The position numbers and the translations under genes are program-made. The notes under the pieces are model-generated. The model ran no database searches. It saw only the letters and a program-made list of their open reading frames with translations, and had not been told where the DNA came from. A stretch of DNA of 27,229 nucleotides from JBGQMW01 sp963769845 (GTDB taxonomy: Archaea; Thermoproteota; Bathyarchaeia; Bathyarchaeales; Bathycorpusculaceae): assembly GCA_963769845.1 (NCBI GenBank), contig CAVYNL010000025.1, forward strand, positions 1 through 27,229, written 5' to 3'. Below are positions 15,955 through 23,636 of the stretch, piece after piece. Numbering within the stretch: position 1 is the stretch's first letter; every line of letters starts with the position of its first letter.

Positions 15955-16713
15955 TTGGGAAGAAAGGGGAAGTCATCAGGACTCAAAAGAAAACCCGCTC
16001 CGAAGTTCTGGCCAATTCACCGAAAAGAATTTGTGTGGGTCGTGAAACCCGCAGACGGTCCTCACTCATTGTTGGGCTGTGCTCCCTTGGCAGTAGTTAT
16101 TCGCGATGAGCTGGGTTTCGCCAAGACACGGAAAGAAGCGAAAACCATAGTCTCTCAAGGAAAAATCCATGTCAACGGAGAAATCCGAAGGAAGGACGAC
16201 TTTCCAGTTGGTCTAATGGACGTAATATCAATACCTGACATTGCCAAAAGCTATCGTGTCCTTCCCTCTTACAAAGGTCTGATTCTGAACGAAATTGGCA
16301 ATGAGGAATCCAAATTCAAAATCTCAAGAATCGAAGACAAGACAGTAGTTGGGAACGGAAACATACAACTTCACCTCCATGACGGTTCAAACATCGTAGT
16401 CAAGATAGCTGACCCAAAGAATCCCCAGGAAGATGTCTACGAGACTCTGGACACTCTGAAAATAAGTCTCCCTGAAGGGCAGATAATCGGACACACAAAA
16501 ATGAAAGAAAAGGACTACGCCCTCATCACCGGAGGGAAAAACATCGGCAAACATGGCAAGATAACTGAAATCGAGAAAGCTGAAGCGAAGAAACGCAGGA
16601 ATGCGCTGGTGACGATCCAAAATGACGAAGGCAAACGATACCAGACGATCCTCGATTTCGTCTTTGCGATCGGCGAGACACAACCTTTCATATCGTTAAC
16701 GGAGGCGGTTTGA
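15955..16713 (+). CDS. rps4e: Small subunit ribosomal protein eS4
   Basis: An archaeal/eukaryal-only small subunit protein. The 252-residue protein starts at TTG 15955 (MGRKGKSSGLKRKPAP). In order it has the N-terminal S4e extension (WPIHRKEFVWVV), an S4-type RNA-binding segment (ARTRKEAK-like AKTRKEAKTIVSQGKIHVNG), the central domain, and a KOW-type stretch ALITGGKNIGKHGKIT. Its position between L24 and L5 is the standard archaeal order. Confidence 0.96.
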   Translation: MGRKGKSSGLKRKPAPKFWPIHRKEFVWVVKPADGPHSLLGCAPLAVVIRDELGFAKTRKEAKTIVSQGKIHVNGEIRRKDDFPVGLMDVISIPDIAKSYRVLPSYKGLILNEIGNEESKFKISRIEDKTVVGNGNIQLHLHDGSNIVVKIADPKNPQEDVYETLDTLKISLPEGQIIGHTKMKEKDYALITGGKNIGKHGKITEIEKAEAKKRRNALVTIQNDEGKRYQTILDFVFAIGETQPFISLTEAV

Positions 16714-16714
16714 G

Positions 16715-17254
16715 TTGTCCGAGGATGAAATCCGCCGAGTTTGGAAAGAACAGCCGATGCTTAGACCGAGAATCGAAAAAGTCGTTGTGAACATGGGCAT
16801 CGGCAAGTCTGGCGAACCCTTGGAAAAAGCCGTCAAAGTTCTGAAGGAGATAACAGGGCACACACCATGCAGAAGAAAAGCAAAGACCAGCATCCGAGAC
16901 TTCGGAATCAGAAAAGGCGAGTCCATAGCATGCATAGTGACGCTCAGGGAAGAAGAAGCCCTTGACTTTTTGAAGAAGGTACTGACCGTAGTGGACAACA
17001 AGGTCTCCGGTCGGAGCTTCGACCAACAGGGCAACTTCTCGTTAGGTCTGAAGGAGCACATTGAACTGCCAGGGGTGAAGTACGACCCAGACGTAGGAAT
17101 ATTCGGAATGGACATATGCGTTTCTGTAACTCGCCCAGGTTACCGAGTAAAGAACAGAAGAAAGCAAAAGGCCAAGATAGGGGCAGATCACGTCTTGAAA
17201 CAAGACGAATCCATCATCTTCATTAGAGACACACTCGGAGTCGAAATTGTCTAG
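16715..17254 (+). CDS. rpl5: Large subunit ribosomal protein uL5
   Basis: uL5 binds 5S rRNA and contacts the P-site tRNA. TTG 16715 gives 179 residues. Features: KVVVNMGIGKSGEPL, the archaeal GHTPCRRKAKTSIRDFGIRK, FDQQGNFSLGLKEHIELPG and GMDICVSVTRPGYRV. It is one base after the S4e stop; S14 follows after 15 bases. Confidence 0.96.
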   Translation: MSEDEIRRVWKEQPMLRPRIEKVVVNMGIGKSGEPLEKAVKVLKEITGHTPCRRKAKTSIRDFGIRKGESIACIVTLREEEALDFLKKVLTVVDNKVSGRSFDQQGNFSLGLKEHIELPGVKYDPDVGIFGMDICVSVTRPGYRVKNRRKQKAKIGADHVLKQDESIIFIRDTLGVEIV

Positions 17255-17269
17255 AAGGTGCGCGGTGAT

Positions 17270-17434
17270 ATGGGAAAACAGAAATCAAAGAAGGAAAGAA
17301 AATACGGAAAAGGCGCGCGGCCCTGCAGTAGGTGTGGGTCTTACGGGCCCATCATCCGGCGTTACAATTTATATTTATGCCGGCAATGTTTTAGAGAGGT
17401 AGCCAAAAAACTTGGATTCAAGAAATATGAATGA
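17270..17434 (+). CDS. rps14: Small subunit ribosomal protein uS14 (zinc-binding form)
   Basis: A 54-residue protein, complete from ATG 17270 to TGA 17434. It has the four zinc ligands CSRC (Cys19, Cys22) and CRQC (Cys37, Cys40), the Lys-rich start MGKQKSKKERKYGKG and the terminal GFKKYE seen in archaeal uS14. GGTG just upstream serves as ribosome-binding site. The position between L5 and S8 is conserved. Confidence 0.95.
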   Translation: MGKQKSKKERKYGKGARPCSRCGSYGPIIRRYNLYLCRQCFREVAKKLGFKKYE

Positions 17435-17446
17435 TAGAGGCAAAGC

Positions 17447-17833
17447 ATGATGGACACGTTGGCAAACGGCCTTACTACGGTCGTAAACACTGAGATGCGA
17501 AACAAGCGAGAATGCATAATTAGTCCTGCGTCTAAACTTCTCGGAAGGGTTCTCAGAATCATGCAGTTGAATGGTTATATCGGCGAGTTCGAGTTCATAG
17601 ATGATGGACGCGCAGGGAAGTTTAAGGTTCAGCTCCTGGGTCGAATAAACAAGTGCGGAGCTATCAGGCCACGCTTCTCAGTGAAAACCGCCAAGTTTGA
17701 AGAATGGGAAAAGAAGTTCCTTCCCTCAAGAGAAGTAGGATTGCTGGTTGTTTCAACTCCAAACGGAGTTCTCTCCCACAAGGATGCGAGGGAGAAACAC
17801 GTCGGAGGAAAGCTTCTAGCGTTCATATATTAA
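17447..17833 (+). CDS. rps8: Small subunit ribosomal protein uS8
   Basis: A primary 16S rRNA binder in the central domain. ATG 17447 gives 128 residues; the next codon is also ATG, so the start could be 17450. Features: DTLANGLTTVVNTEMRNK, SKLLGRVLRIMQLNGYIG, GRINKCGAIRPRFSV and the C-terminal STPNGVLSHKDAREKHVGG typical of archaeal S8. Confidence 0.96.
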   Translation: MMDTLANGLTTVVNTEMRNKRECIISPASKLLGRVLRIMQLNGYIGEFEFIDDGRAGKFKVQLLGRINKCGAIRPRFSVKTAKFEEWEKKFLPSREVGLLVVSTPNGVLSHKDAREKHVGGKLLAFIY

Positions 17834-17846
17834 TAGGTGCCATTTG

Positions 17847-18395
17847 ATGAGAGCAGCAGAAGTCACAAGAACCATCCAGATCCCCGATGACGTACAACTG
17901 AATCTGGAAGGGAGAAAAGTCACGGTGAAAGGAGCAAAGGGGACACTGACCAGAGACTTTTCATTCGCTCCTCTATTTATGAAACTCGAGGGCAAGAACG
18001 TACATATATGGGCCGAATGGCCTCGAAAGAAAGAAGCATCCCTTGTAGGTACCATCAACTCTCACATTCAGAACATGATCACGGGAGTAACAAAGGGCTT
18101 CACCTACAAGGTCAAAATTGTTTTTTCTCATTTTCCAATTTCAGTTAAACTCAAAGACAAGGCAATCCTGATCGAGAATTTCACTGGCGAAAGGAGCCCG
18201 AGAAAAGCCAAGATAATAGGTAATGTTCAGGTCAAGATCCTGAGCGAGGACATCTATGTTCAAGGCATGGACCTGGAAGAAGTAAGCCATACCGCGGCGA
18301 ACATTGAGCAAGCTACAAAGGTCAAGAAGAAAGACCCACGAATTTTCCTGGACGGTCTCTACATCTATGAAAAAAGCGAGGGAATGGAAGGATGA
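17847..18395 (+). CDS. rpl6: Large subunit ribosomal protein uL6
   Basis: uL6 lies near the GTPase centre. ATG 17847 is preferred over TTG 17844 because AGGTG at 17835-17839 is seven bases upstream; the product has 182 residues. Two repeated beta domains are visible (IPDDVQLNLEGRKVTVKGAKG, then VKILSEDIYVQGMDLEEV). The archaeal NMITGVTKGFTYKVK and FPISVKL match. The stop overlaps the L32e ATG (ATGA). Confidence 0.95.
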   Translation: MRAAEVTRTIQIPDDVQLNLEGRKVTVKGAKGTLTRDFSFAPLFMKLEGKNVHIWAEWPRKKEASLVGTINSHIQNMITGVTKGFTYKVKIVFSHFPISVKLKDKAILIENFTGERSPRKAKIIGNVQVKILSEDIYVQGMDLEEVSHTAANIEQATKVKKKDPRIFLDGLYIYEKSEGMEG

Positions 18396-18949
18396 CCGAA
18401 CCAAACGCGATCTCGACAGAGAAAGCATTGAAGCTAAGACATATGGCGAAGAGGAAGAAGCCCAAATTTGTCCGACCAGAAAGCTGGAGATACGTACGGC
18501 TGAAGGAGAACTGGAGAAACCCTCAAGGTCTGGATAACAAGGTCAGAATGAGAGTCAAAGGATGGCCTCCGAAAGTGAGCGTTGGTTACAGAGGACCCAG
18601 AATCGCTAGGGGGCTTCATCCATCAGGATTTAGGGAGATATTGGTCTACAATCCAGAACAGCTCAAGAACGTCGACCCCACAACTCAGGTTGTGCGAATT
18701 GCACATACAGTGGGCAAACGGAAGAAATTCAGAATCCTCAGTGAAGCAAGAAAAAAGAAGATACGCGTCTTGAATCTAAAAGAAGCTTCTCTGGAAGCCA
18801 AGGAAGGGATGAAAGAAGAGAAGGAGCCCCCTGAGGATACAGAAAAAGCAGAACAGAGACCAGAAGGAACAGACAAGCCGCCAAAAACGGAAAAACCCGA
18901 AAAGAAAGAAAAAAGCAAGAAAACTAAGACGAAGGAGAAAAAACAATGA
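18392..18949 (+). CDS. rpl32e: Large subunit ribosomal protein eL32 with charged C-terminal tail
   Basis: An archaeal/eukaryal-specific protein of 185 residues. The core has FVRPESWRYVRLKENWRNPQG, VSVGYRGPR, GLHPSGFREILVYN and VRIAHTVGKRKK. After about residue 130 there is a tail of some 50 residues rich in Glu, Lys and Pro, acidic first and then lysine-rich, as in L24 of this operon. ATG 18392 overlaps the L6 stop; ATG 18443 is an alternative start that would begin MAKRKKPKF. Confidence 0.94.
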   Translation: MTEPNAISTEKALKLRHMAKRKKPKFVRPESWRYVRLKENWRNPQGLDNKVRMRVKGWPPKVSVGYRGPRIARGLHPSGFREILVYNPEQLKNVDPTTQVVRIAHTVGKRKKFRILSEARKKKIRVLNLKEASLEAKEGMKEEKEPPEDTEKAEQRPEGTDKPPKTEKPEKKEKSKKTKTKEKKQ

Positions 18950-19401
18950 CCGACCTCAAGAGTCAACGTCGCCTCGCAGCGCAAATACTGAAGATCGGGC
19001 AAAATCGTGTGTGGATCGACCCAGAACGCATCGAAGACGCGGAAGGCGCGATAACAAGAGACGAGGTCAGAAAACTGGTCCATGAGGGGACGATCAGGTC
19101 AAAACCTGAACAAGGTATCAGCCGCGGAAGAGGCAGGATTCTGCATCTGAAAAAGAAGAAAGGAAGAAGAAGTGGAGCGGGTAGCAGAACAGGGTCACCT
19201 CACGCAAGAATCTCGAAGAAAGAAGCTTGGATGAGCAAGATACGCGCGTTGAGAAAGAGGTTGCGCCTGCTAAAAGCCAAGAAAATAATCCCCGAAGGCG
19301 AATACGGAAAGCTCTACAGAATGGCAGGCAGCGGAAGGTTTGAATCCGTTGCGGATCTAGAGCGATACTTAAAAGCACACGAACTCTGGAGGAAACGCTA
19401 G
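18946..19401 (+). CDS. rpl19e: Large subunit ribosomal protein eL19
   Basis: An archaeal/eukaryal protein with long helices bridging to the small subunit. The 151-residue product has LKSQRRLAAQILKIGQNRVW, DPERIEDAEGAITRDEVRKL, GISRGRGRILHLKKKKGRR and the typical WMSKIRALRKRLRLLK helix. ATG 18946 overlaps the L32e stop (ATGA), and its TAG overlaps the L18 GTG. Confidence 0.96.
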   Translation: MTDLKSQRRLAAQILKIGQNRVWIDPERIEDAEGAITRDEVRKLVHEGTIRSKPEQGISRGRGRILHLKKKKGRRSGAGSRTGSPHARISKKEAWMSKIRALRKRLRLLKAKKIIPEGEYGKLYRMAGSGRFESVADLERYLKAHELWRKR

Positions 19402-20006
19402 TGGCCAGAGACGCACGCTATTGCACTCCATACCGTCGAAGGAGGGAAGGAAAAACCGATTATAGAAAAAGAAAAGCTTTCCTGCTCTCCGGAAAACCTA
19501 GACTTGTGAGCCGAACCAGCATCAACAACATACAGGCTCAAATAGTCATCGCCAAACCCGCAGGTGACGAAGTTCTAGTCTCAGCTCATAGTCGAGAACT
19601 CCAAAAGTACGGCTGGAAAGCACCTCGAGGTAACCTTCCAACGGCCTACTTGACTGGGCTCTTGTGTGGTTTGAAGGCCAAAGCTAAAGGAGTTAGCGAA
19701 GCCATTCTAGATATCGGCTTGTACCCACCGTCCAAAGGAGCCAGAGTATTTGCCGTTCTTAACGGGGTCCTAGACGCGAAAGTCGAAGTTCCGCACAGTG
19801 AAGAGAAACTTCCTACTGAAAACCGGCTGAAAGGTGAACACATTGCCAAATATGCGGAACATCTGCGTTCCACTCCTGAAGAGTACCAATCAAAGTTCTC
19901 AAAATACTTGCATCAGAATGTCCAGCCAGAAACACTTCCAAAACACACAGCACAAGTCAAGTCAGACATGATGGCAGCTTTCAAAACTGGAGGCAAGAAG
20001 AAGTAA
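19401..20006 (+). CDS. rpl18: Large subunit ribosomal protein uL18
   Basis: uL18 binds 5S rRNA together with uL5. GTG 19401 gives 201 residues, the normal archaeal length. Features: YRRRREGKTDYRKRKAFL, VSRTSINNIQAQIV, GNLPTAYLTGLLCGLKA and the SKYLHQNV-type C-terminal segment. One-base overlaps with L19e (TAGTG) and S5 (TAATG) indicate tight coupling. Confidence 0.95.
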   Translation: MARDARYCTPYRRRREGKTDYRKRKAFLLSGKPRLVSRTSINNIQAQIVIAKPAGDEVLVSAHSRELQKYGWKAPRGNLPTAYLTGLLCGLKAKAKGVSEAILDIGLYPPSKGARVFAVLNGVLDAKVEVPHSEEKLPTENRLKGEHIAKYAEHLRSTPEEYQSKFSKYLHQNVQPETLPKHTAQVKSDMMAAFKTGGKKK

Positions 20007-20677
20007 TGTCAAGAAGCCGAAGCCGAAACAGAAGAGACAGTGGAAGAAGGCGAGAGTCCAAGCCTTCTGAACCATGGGTCCCGAGAACCCGTCTCGGAAA
20101 AATGATACAGGAAGGCAGGATAACATCAATTGAAGAGGTTTTCATGGCAGGCATGCAGATGAAAGAACCTCAGATTGTTGATTCATTGATCCCTGACCTC
20201 CAAGAGGAAGTGATAAACATAAATCTTGTCCAAAAACAGACCGACGCTGGGGAGAAATCCAGATTTAAAGCCATAGTCGCTGTCGGTAACCGGGACGGCT
20301 ACATAGGTTTAGGGTCGGGAAAGGCACCGCAGGTGCGCAATGCCATAGAAAAAGCTGCTGCGGACGCCCGTATGAAAATTGTGCCGGTCCGCCGTGGATG
20401 TGGAAGCTGGGAATGTGGCTGCGGGAAACTTCATTCTATACCCTTTCAGATTGAAGGGAAAACTGGTGGCGTAAGAGTCGTGTTTATTCCGGGTCCAAGA
20501 GGCTTGGGCCTTGTTGCAAGTGAAGTAGCAAAGGTCATACTTGGCCTTGCAGGCATAAAAGATTGCTGGACCAGAAGTTACGGCTCAACAAGAACAATTC
20601 CATCATTTGCTTACGCAGTGTTTGACGCGCTCAAGCAGACGTATAAACTCATAGTTCCAACAGACTGGGTGAGGTAG
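20006..20677 (+). CDS. rps5: Small subunit ribosomal protein uS5
   Basis: uS5 helps form the mRNA entry site and affects accuracy. The 223-residue protein has a basic N-terminus (SRSRSRNRRDSGRRR), the double-stranded RNA-binding-like domain (RFKAIVAVGNRDGYIGLG) and the archaeal RRGCGSWECGCGKLHSIPF loop with four cysteines, then RVVFIPGPRGLGLVAS. The stop is immediately followed by TTG of L30. Confidence 0.96.
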   Translation: MSRSRSRNRRDSGRRRESKPSEPWVPRTRLGKMIQEGRITSIEEVFMAGMQMKEPQIVDSLIPDLQEEVININLVQKQTDAGEKSRFKAIVAVGNRDGYIGLGSGKAPQVRNAIEKAAADARMKIVPVRRGCGSWECGCGKLHSIPFQIEGKTGGVRVVFIPGPRGLGLVASEVAKVILGLAGIKDCWTRSYGSTRTIPSFAYAVFDALKQTYKLIVPTDWVR

Positions 20678-21166
20678 TTGACCGAAAAACCTACTCAACA
20701 CAGATGCTTGGTGGCAATAAGGATACGAGGAGTTATCAGTGCGTCGTTAGATGCTAGAGAAACTCTCAGAATGCTTCGCCTGACAAAGAACAATTATGCC
20801 GTATTGGTTGATGACCGTCAGTCGTTTCTTGGAATGCTGAGCTTGGTCCGTGATTATGTAACATATGGCGAGCCTTCAAAAGAGACTGTGACCGAGCTGA
20901 TAAAGCAAAGAGGAAGATTGGAAGGCGACAAGAAGTTCACAGAGGACTACGCACAGAAGAATGGTTATGATTCTCTGGACGCGCTTGCAGCTGCAGTTTT
21001 CGACTGCAAAATTGAATATTGGAAAATGCCTGGAACACAGGCTGTTTTCAGGCTTCATCCACCGACCAAAGGTTTCAAACATAGCATCAAGAGAGGGTAC
21101 GCTTCGCGTGGAGAATTGGGGTATCGTGGCGAGAAGATCGATGAACTCTTAAGACGCATGTTCTAA
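20678..21166 (+). CDS. rpl30: Large subunit ribosomal protein uL30
   Basis: TTG 20678 directly after the S5 stop gives 162 residues, the long archaeal/eukaryal form (L7e type). Features: LVAIRIRGVISASLDARETL, RMLRLTKNNYAVLVDD, FRLHPPTKGFKHSIKRGYASRG-type C-terminal block and LGYRGEKIDELLRRM at the end. It is the last gene of the first transcription unit, followed by a pyrimidine tract. Confidence 0.95.
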   Translation: MTEKPTQHRCLVAIRIRGVISASLDARETLRMLRLTKNNYAVLVDDRQSFLGMLSLVRDYVTYGEPSKETVTELIKQRGRLEGDKKFTEDYAQKNGYDSLDALAAAVFDCKIEYWKMPGTQAVFRLHPPTKGFKHSIKRGYASRGELGYRGEKIDELLRRMF

Positions 21167-21183
21167 GCAGCCATCTTCGCGAG

Positions 21184-21212
21184 TCTATTCTTTTCCTATC
21201 TTGTTTCTTCTT
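21184..21212 (+). terminator. Pyrimidine-rich transcription terminator after L30
   Basis: A stretch almost entirely of T and C with several T-runs, 17 bases after the L30 stop, without an obvious hairpin. Archaeal RNA polymerase is known to stop at such T-rich tracts. It is followed at once by a new TATA box, so the ribosomal cluster is probably split into two units here. Confidence 0.5.
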
Positions 21213-21220
21213 GCGATATG

Positions 21221-21228
21221 TTTTATAG
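21221..21228 (+). promoter_or_regulatory. TATA box of the hsp20-L15-secY unit
   Basis: TTTTATAG lies 38-45 bases before TTG 21266. A start near 21250 leaves the GAGGGGAG ribosome-binding site at 21253-21260 at the very 5' end of the message. Confidence 0.5.
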
Positions 21229-21265
21229 TGGCTTCTCAAATGCCATCTACTCGAGGGGAGCAGAT

Positions 21266-21718
21266 TTGAGCGCAAGATGGCGGAGAAGTCAAAGGTCAAA
21301 GAAGTTTGATATCTTCAAGGTCTTCAAGAAAACAAGAGCCAAACAAGTTCCACAAACAATTCCAAAGAGTCAAAGGGTCAAATGGAAATCGCGTCCACGC
21401 ACACGTAAGCTTCAAACAGTCTCTGTGGAGAAAGATCTAAAGGAACCAAAACCTTTGATAGACATCCTTGAAGATGACAACAAGATTTCCATCATCGCAG
21501 AATTTGTCGGTTTCGACAGAGAAGACCTCAGAATAGACGTAAAAGAGCAGAAACTGACTCTCTCTGCAGAGGCTCTGGACCGCAAGTACCACAAAAGTTT
21601 AAATCTGCCAAGGCGAGTGATTCCAAGCACTCTGTGCACAACATATAAAAATGGGGTGCTTGAAATACGATTGAAAAAGGTTGCCACTGAGAAACCCATA
21701 GACAAAGTAGCAGGTTAG
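21266..21718 (+). CDS. hsp20: Hsp20/alpha-crystallin-domain protein with basic N-terminal extension
   Basis: TTG 21266 is chosen because GAGGGGAG ends five bases upstream; the longer frame from ATG 21218 starts before the TATA box. The product has 150 residues. Residues about 1-50 are very basic (19 Lys/Arg, one acidic) and contain no hydrophobic arm. Residues about 58-140 form the alpha-crystallin domain: LIDILEDDNKISIIAEFVG, LRIDVKEQKLTLSAE, and the conserved NGVLEIRLKK. The usual C-terminal I-x-I oligomer motif is not seen. Small heat-shock proteins hold unfolding proteins; the basic arm and the place between L30 and L15, with only three bases before L15, suggest an RNA- or ribosome-bound role. 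That role is inference. Confidence 0.8.
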   Translation: MSARWRRSQRSKKFDIFKVFKKTRAKQVPQTIPKSQRVKWKSRPRTRKLQTVSVEKDLKEPKPLIDILEDDNKISIIAEFVGFDREDLRIDVKEQKLTLSAEALDRKYHKSLNLPRRVIPSTLCTTYKNGVLEIRLKKVATEKPIDKVAG

Positions 21719-21721
21719 AAA

Positions 21722-22162
21722 ATGCCACACAAGCTCAGGAAAACGAGAAAGCGGCGCGGTTCACGAACCCAAGGCTGGGGGAAAGTAGGTCAACACAGGC
21801 GAACGGGGGGCAAAGGTCGACGAAAGCCAGGAAGACACAAAGGATCCTGGTCATACGTAATAAGGTATGAACCAGACTACTTTGGCAAGAACGGGTTTAC
21901 TTCTCCGAGGAGCCTCCACCAAGAAACAAGAACAATAAACGTAGGAAGGCTAGAAATCATCGCCCAAACGCTACCTGTCGAAAAAGGCGATAAGGGAGAT
22001 CTCGTAGACTTGGGGCGTCTTGGCTACACCAAGCTTCTAGGTGCCGGTAAAGTGACAAAACCTATAGTCGTTAGAATCCCATCCTGCTCAAAGTCAGCAG
22101 CTGAAAAGATTCAGAAAGCCGGCGGACAAGTGTTGGCTCGGGCTCAAGAAGCTGAGGAGTAA
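21722..22162 (+). CDS. rpl15: Large subunit ribosomal protein uL15
   Basis: The 146-residue protein has the typical glycine- and arginine-rich N-terminal arm (HKLRKTRKRRGSRTQGWG, GQHRRTGGKG), the archaeal GSWSYVIRYEPDYFGKNGF and the globular C-terminal domain (GYTKLLGAGKVTKPIVV). It is three bases downstream of the Hsp20 gene and ten bases upstream of secY, the conserved neighbour. Confidence 0.95.
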   Translation: MPHKLRKTRKRRGSRTQGWGKVGQHRRTGGKGRRKPGRHKGSWSYVIRYEPDYFGKNGFTSPRSLHQETRTINVGRLEIIAQTLPVEKGDKGDLVDLGRLGYTKLLGAGKVTKPIVVRIPSCSKSAAEKIQKAGGQVLARAQEAEE

Positions 22163-22172
22163 CGGTTGAAAC

Positions 22173-23607
22173 ATGGCAGGTAGGTTTCTAAGTTTATTCA
22201 AACCCGTTGCGAGGGTGATTCCAGAAGTCAAAGTCCCAGAACGCAAGGTTAGGTTCAATGAGAAAATCTTCTGGACTGCACTTGTGCTCATAATCTTCCT
22301 GATAATGTCTGAGGTGCCGCTATATGGCGTTCAGACAAGCGCATTGGGAGAACTTGCTGCGCTGAGAATAATCTTTGCTTCTACTCGTGGCAGCCTGATG
22401 GAGCTCGGAATAGGCCCGATAGTGACGGCAGGGTTGATACTGCAACTTCTAGTCGGGTCAAGCATAGTGCAGGCAGACATGGGGAATCCTGAGGACAGGG
22501 GACTCTTTACAACGGCTAGCAAAGTCTTCTCCATACTGTTGACCGGAGTTCAGGCTTCGGCCTACATCATTGGCGGAATGTATGGCTCCCTAGCTGGCAC
22601 CACTGCAGTGATTGTCTTCCTTCAATTGATTGCAGCAGGAATCATTGTCCTGCTGTTGGACGAGCTCGTTCAGAAAGGGTGGGGGTTCGGAAGTGGAATC
22701 AGCCTGTTCATCATGGCCGGCGTTGCCCAGCACATTTTCTGGCAGTCGTTCTCCCCTGCACCCGCCGTTGGCGAGAGTGGAGCATACGGCTTCTTCCTAA
22801 AATTGGGTCAAGTGTTGGCTTCAGGTAAACCATTCTCCCAGCTCTGGATGAGAGAAAATCCACAAAATCCTTCCTTGCTGGGTTTGATAGCCACGGTCGC
22901 CGCGTTCCTGATCGTAATATACATGGAAGGAGTGAGAGTCGAGCTTCCATTATCCTACGCTGGCTACAAGGGTTACCGTAGCAGATACCCAATAAAACTG
23001 CTTTATGTATCCAACTTGCCCGTAATCTTCGCGTCGGCTCTCTTTGCCAACGTGTACTTCTTCTCGCAGCTCTTATGGAGTTCTTACAATCGGGGCAACG
23101 CAAACTTCTGGCTTAACCTTCTGGGACAGTATCACTTCGTAGGTACGGCCCCAAATCAGAGCCTGCAGCCTATTGGAGGGCTGGTGTACTATGTCACGGC
23201 ACCGACGTAACTTTGCAGACATGCTGGCGGACCCTTTCAAGTGCTTTGGTTATCTCGGGATACTTGTTGCTTTCTGCGTTGTTTTTTCGCTGACTTGGCT
23301 TGAAGTCGGCGGGTTGGGTCCATCAACTGTGGCGCAGCAGCTCGTTGACTCTGGGATGCAGATACCTGGTTACAGAAGATCTGGAAAGGCTGTCGAATCG
23401 ATCCTCAAGCGCTACATTCCCGCCGTCACCGTCTTGGGCGGGATAATTGTGGGGTTAGTGGCTGGTGTCACGGACTTCTTCGGAGTTTTCGGATCAGGAA
23501 TGGGTATCCTGCTTTCTGTAGGAATAATCTATCAGTACTACGAAGTGTTGATGAAAGAAAGAGCGGCTGAGATGTACCCTGCGTTCAGACGGATATTCGG
23601 AGAATAG
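22173..23607 (+). CDS. secY: Protein translocase subunit SecY (Sec61 alpha), +1 frameshift
   Basis: SecY is the ten-helix channel of the Sec translocase. The frame from ATG 22173 reads NEKIFWTALVLIIFLIMSEVP, plug and helix 2 sequences, PIKLLYVSNLPVIFASALF and QPIGGLVYYVTAP, then stops at TAA 23208-23210. The remaining helices continue one base over (RNFADMLADPFKCFGYLG, then FCVVFSLTWLEVGG and RRIFGE) to TAG 23607. Removing one base (A23205 in CCG-A-CGT, or T23208 at the stop) restores 477 residues, the family length. The break is in the loop before the last three or so helices, so a truncated product should not form a channel. As SecY is essential, this is a base-calling error or recoding. 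It follows L15 as in most archaea. Confidence 0.94.
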
Positions 23608-23626
23608 GCCATGGCGCTGAAACACT

Positions 23627-23635
23627 GGAGGGTGA
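23627..23635 (+). promoter_or_regulatory. Strong ribosome-binding site upstream of the DUF106 gene
   Basis: GGAGGGTGA is nearly the full archaeal Shine-Dalgarno complement. It fits the TTG codons at 23637 and 23643, not TTG 23656, which is more than 20 bases away. Those two codons are in the frame that meets TGA 23661-23663, which points to a frameshift in the next gene. Confidence 0.5.
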
Positions 23636-23636
23636 G

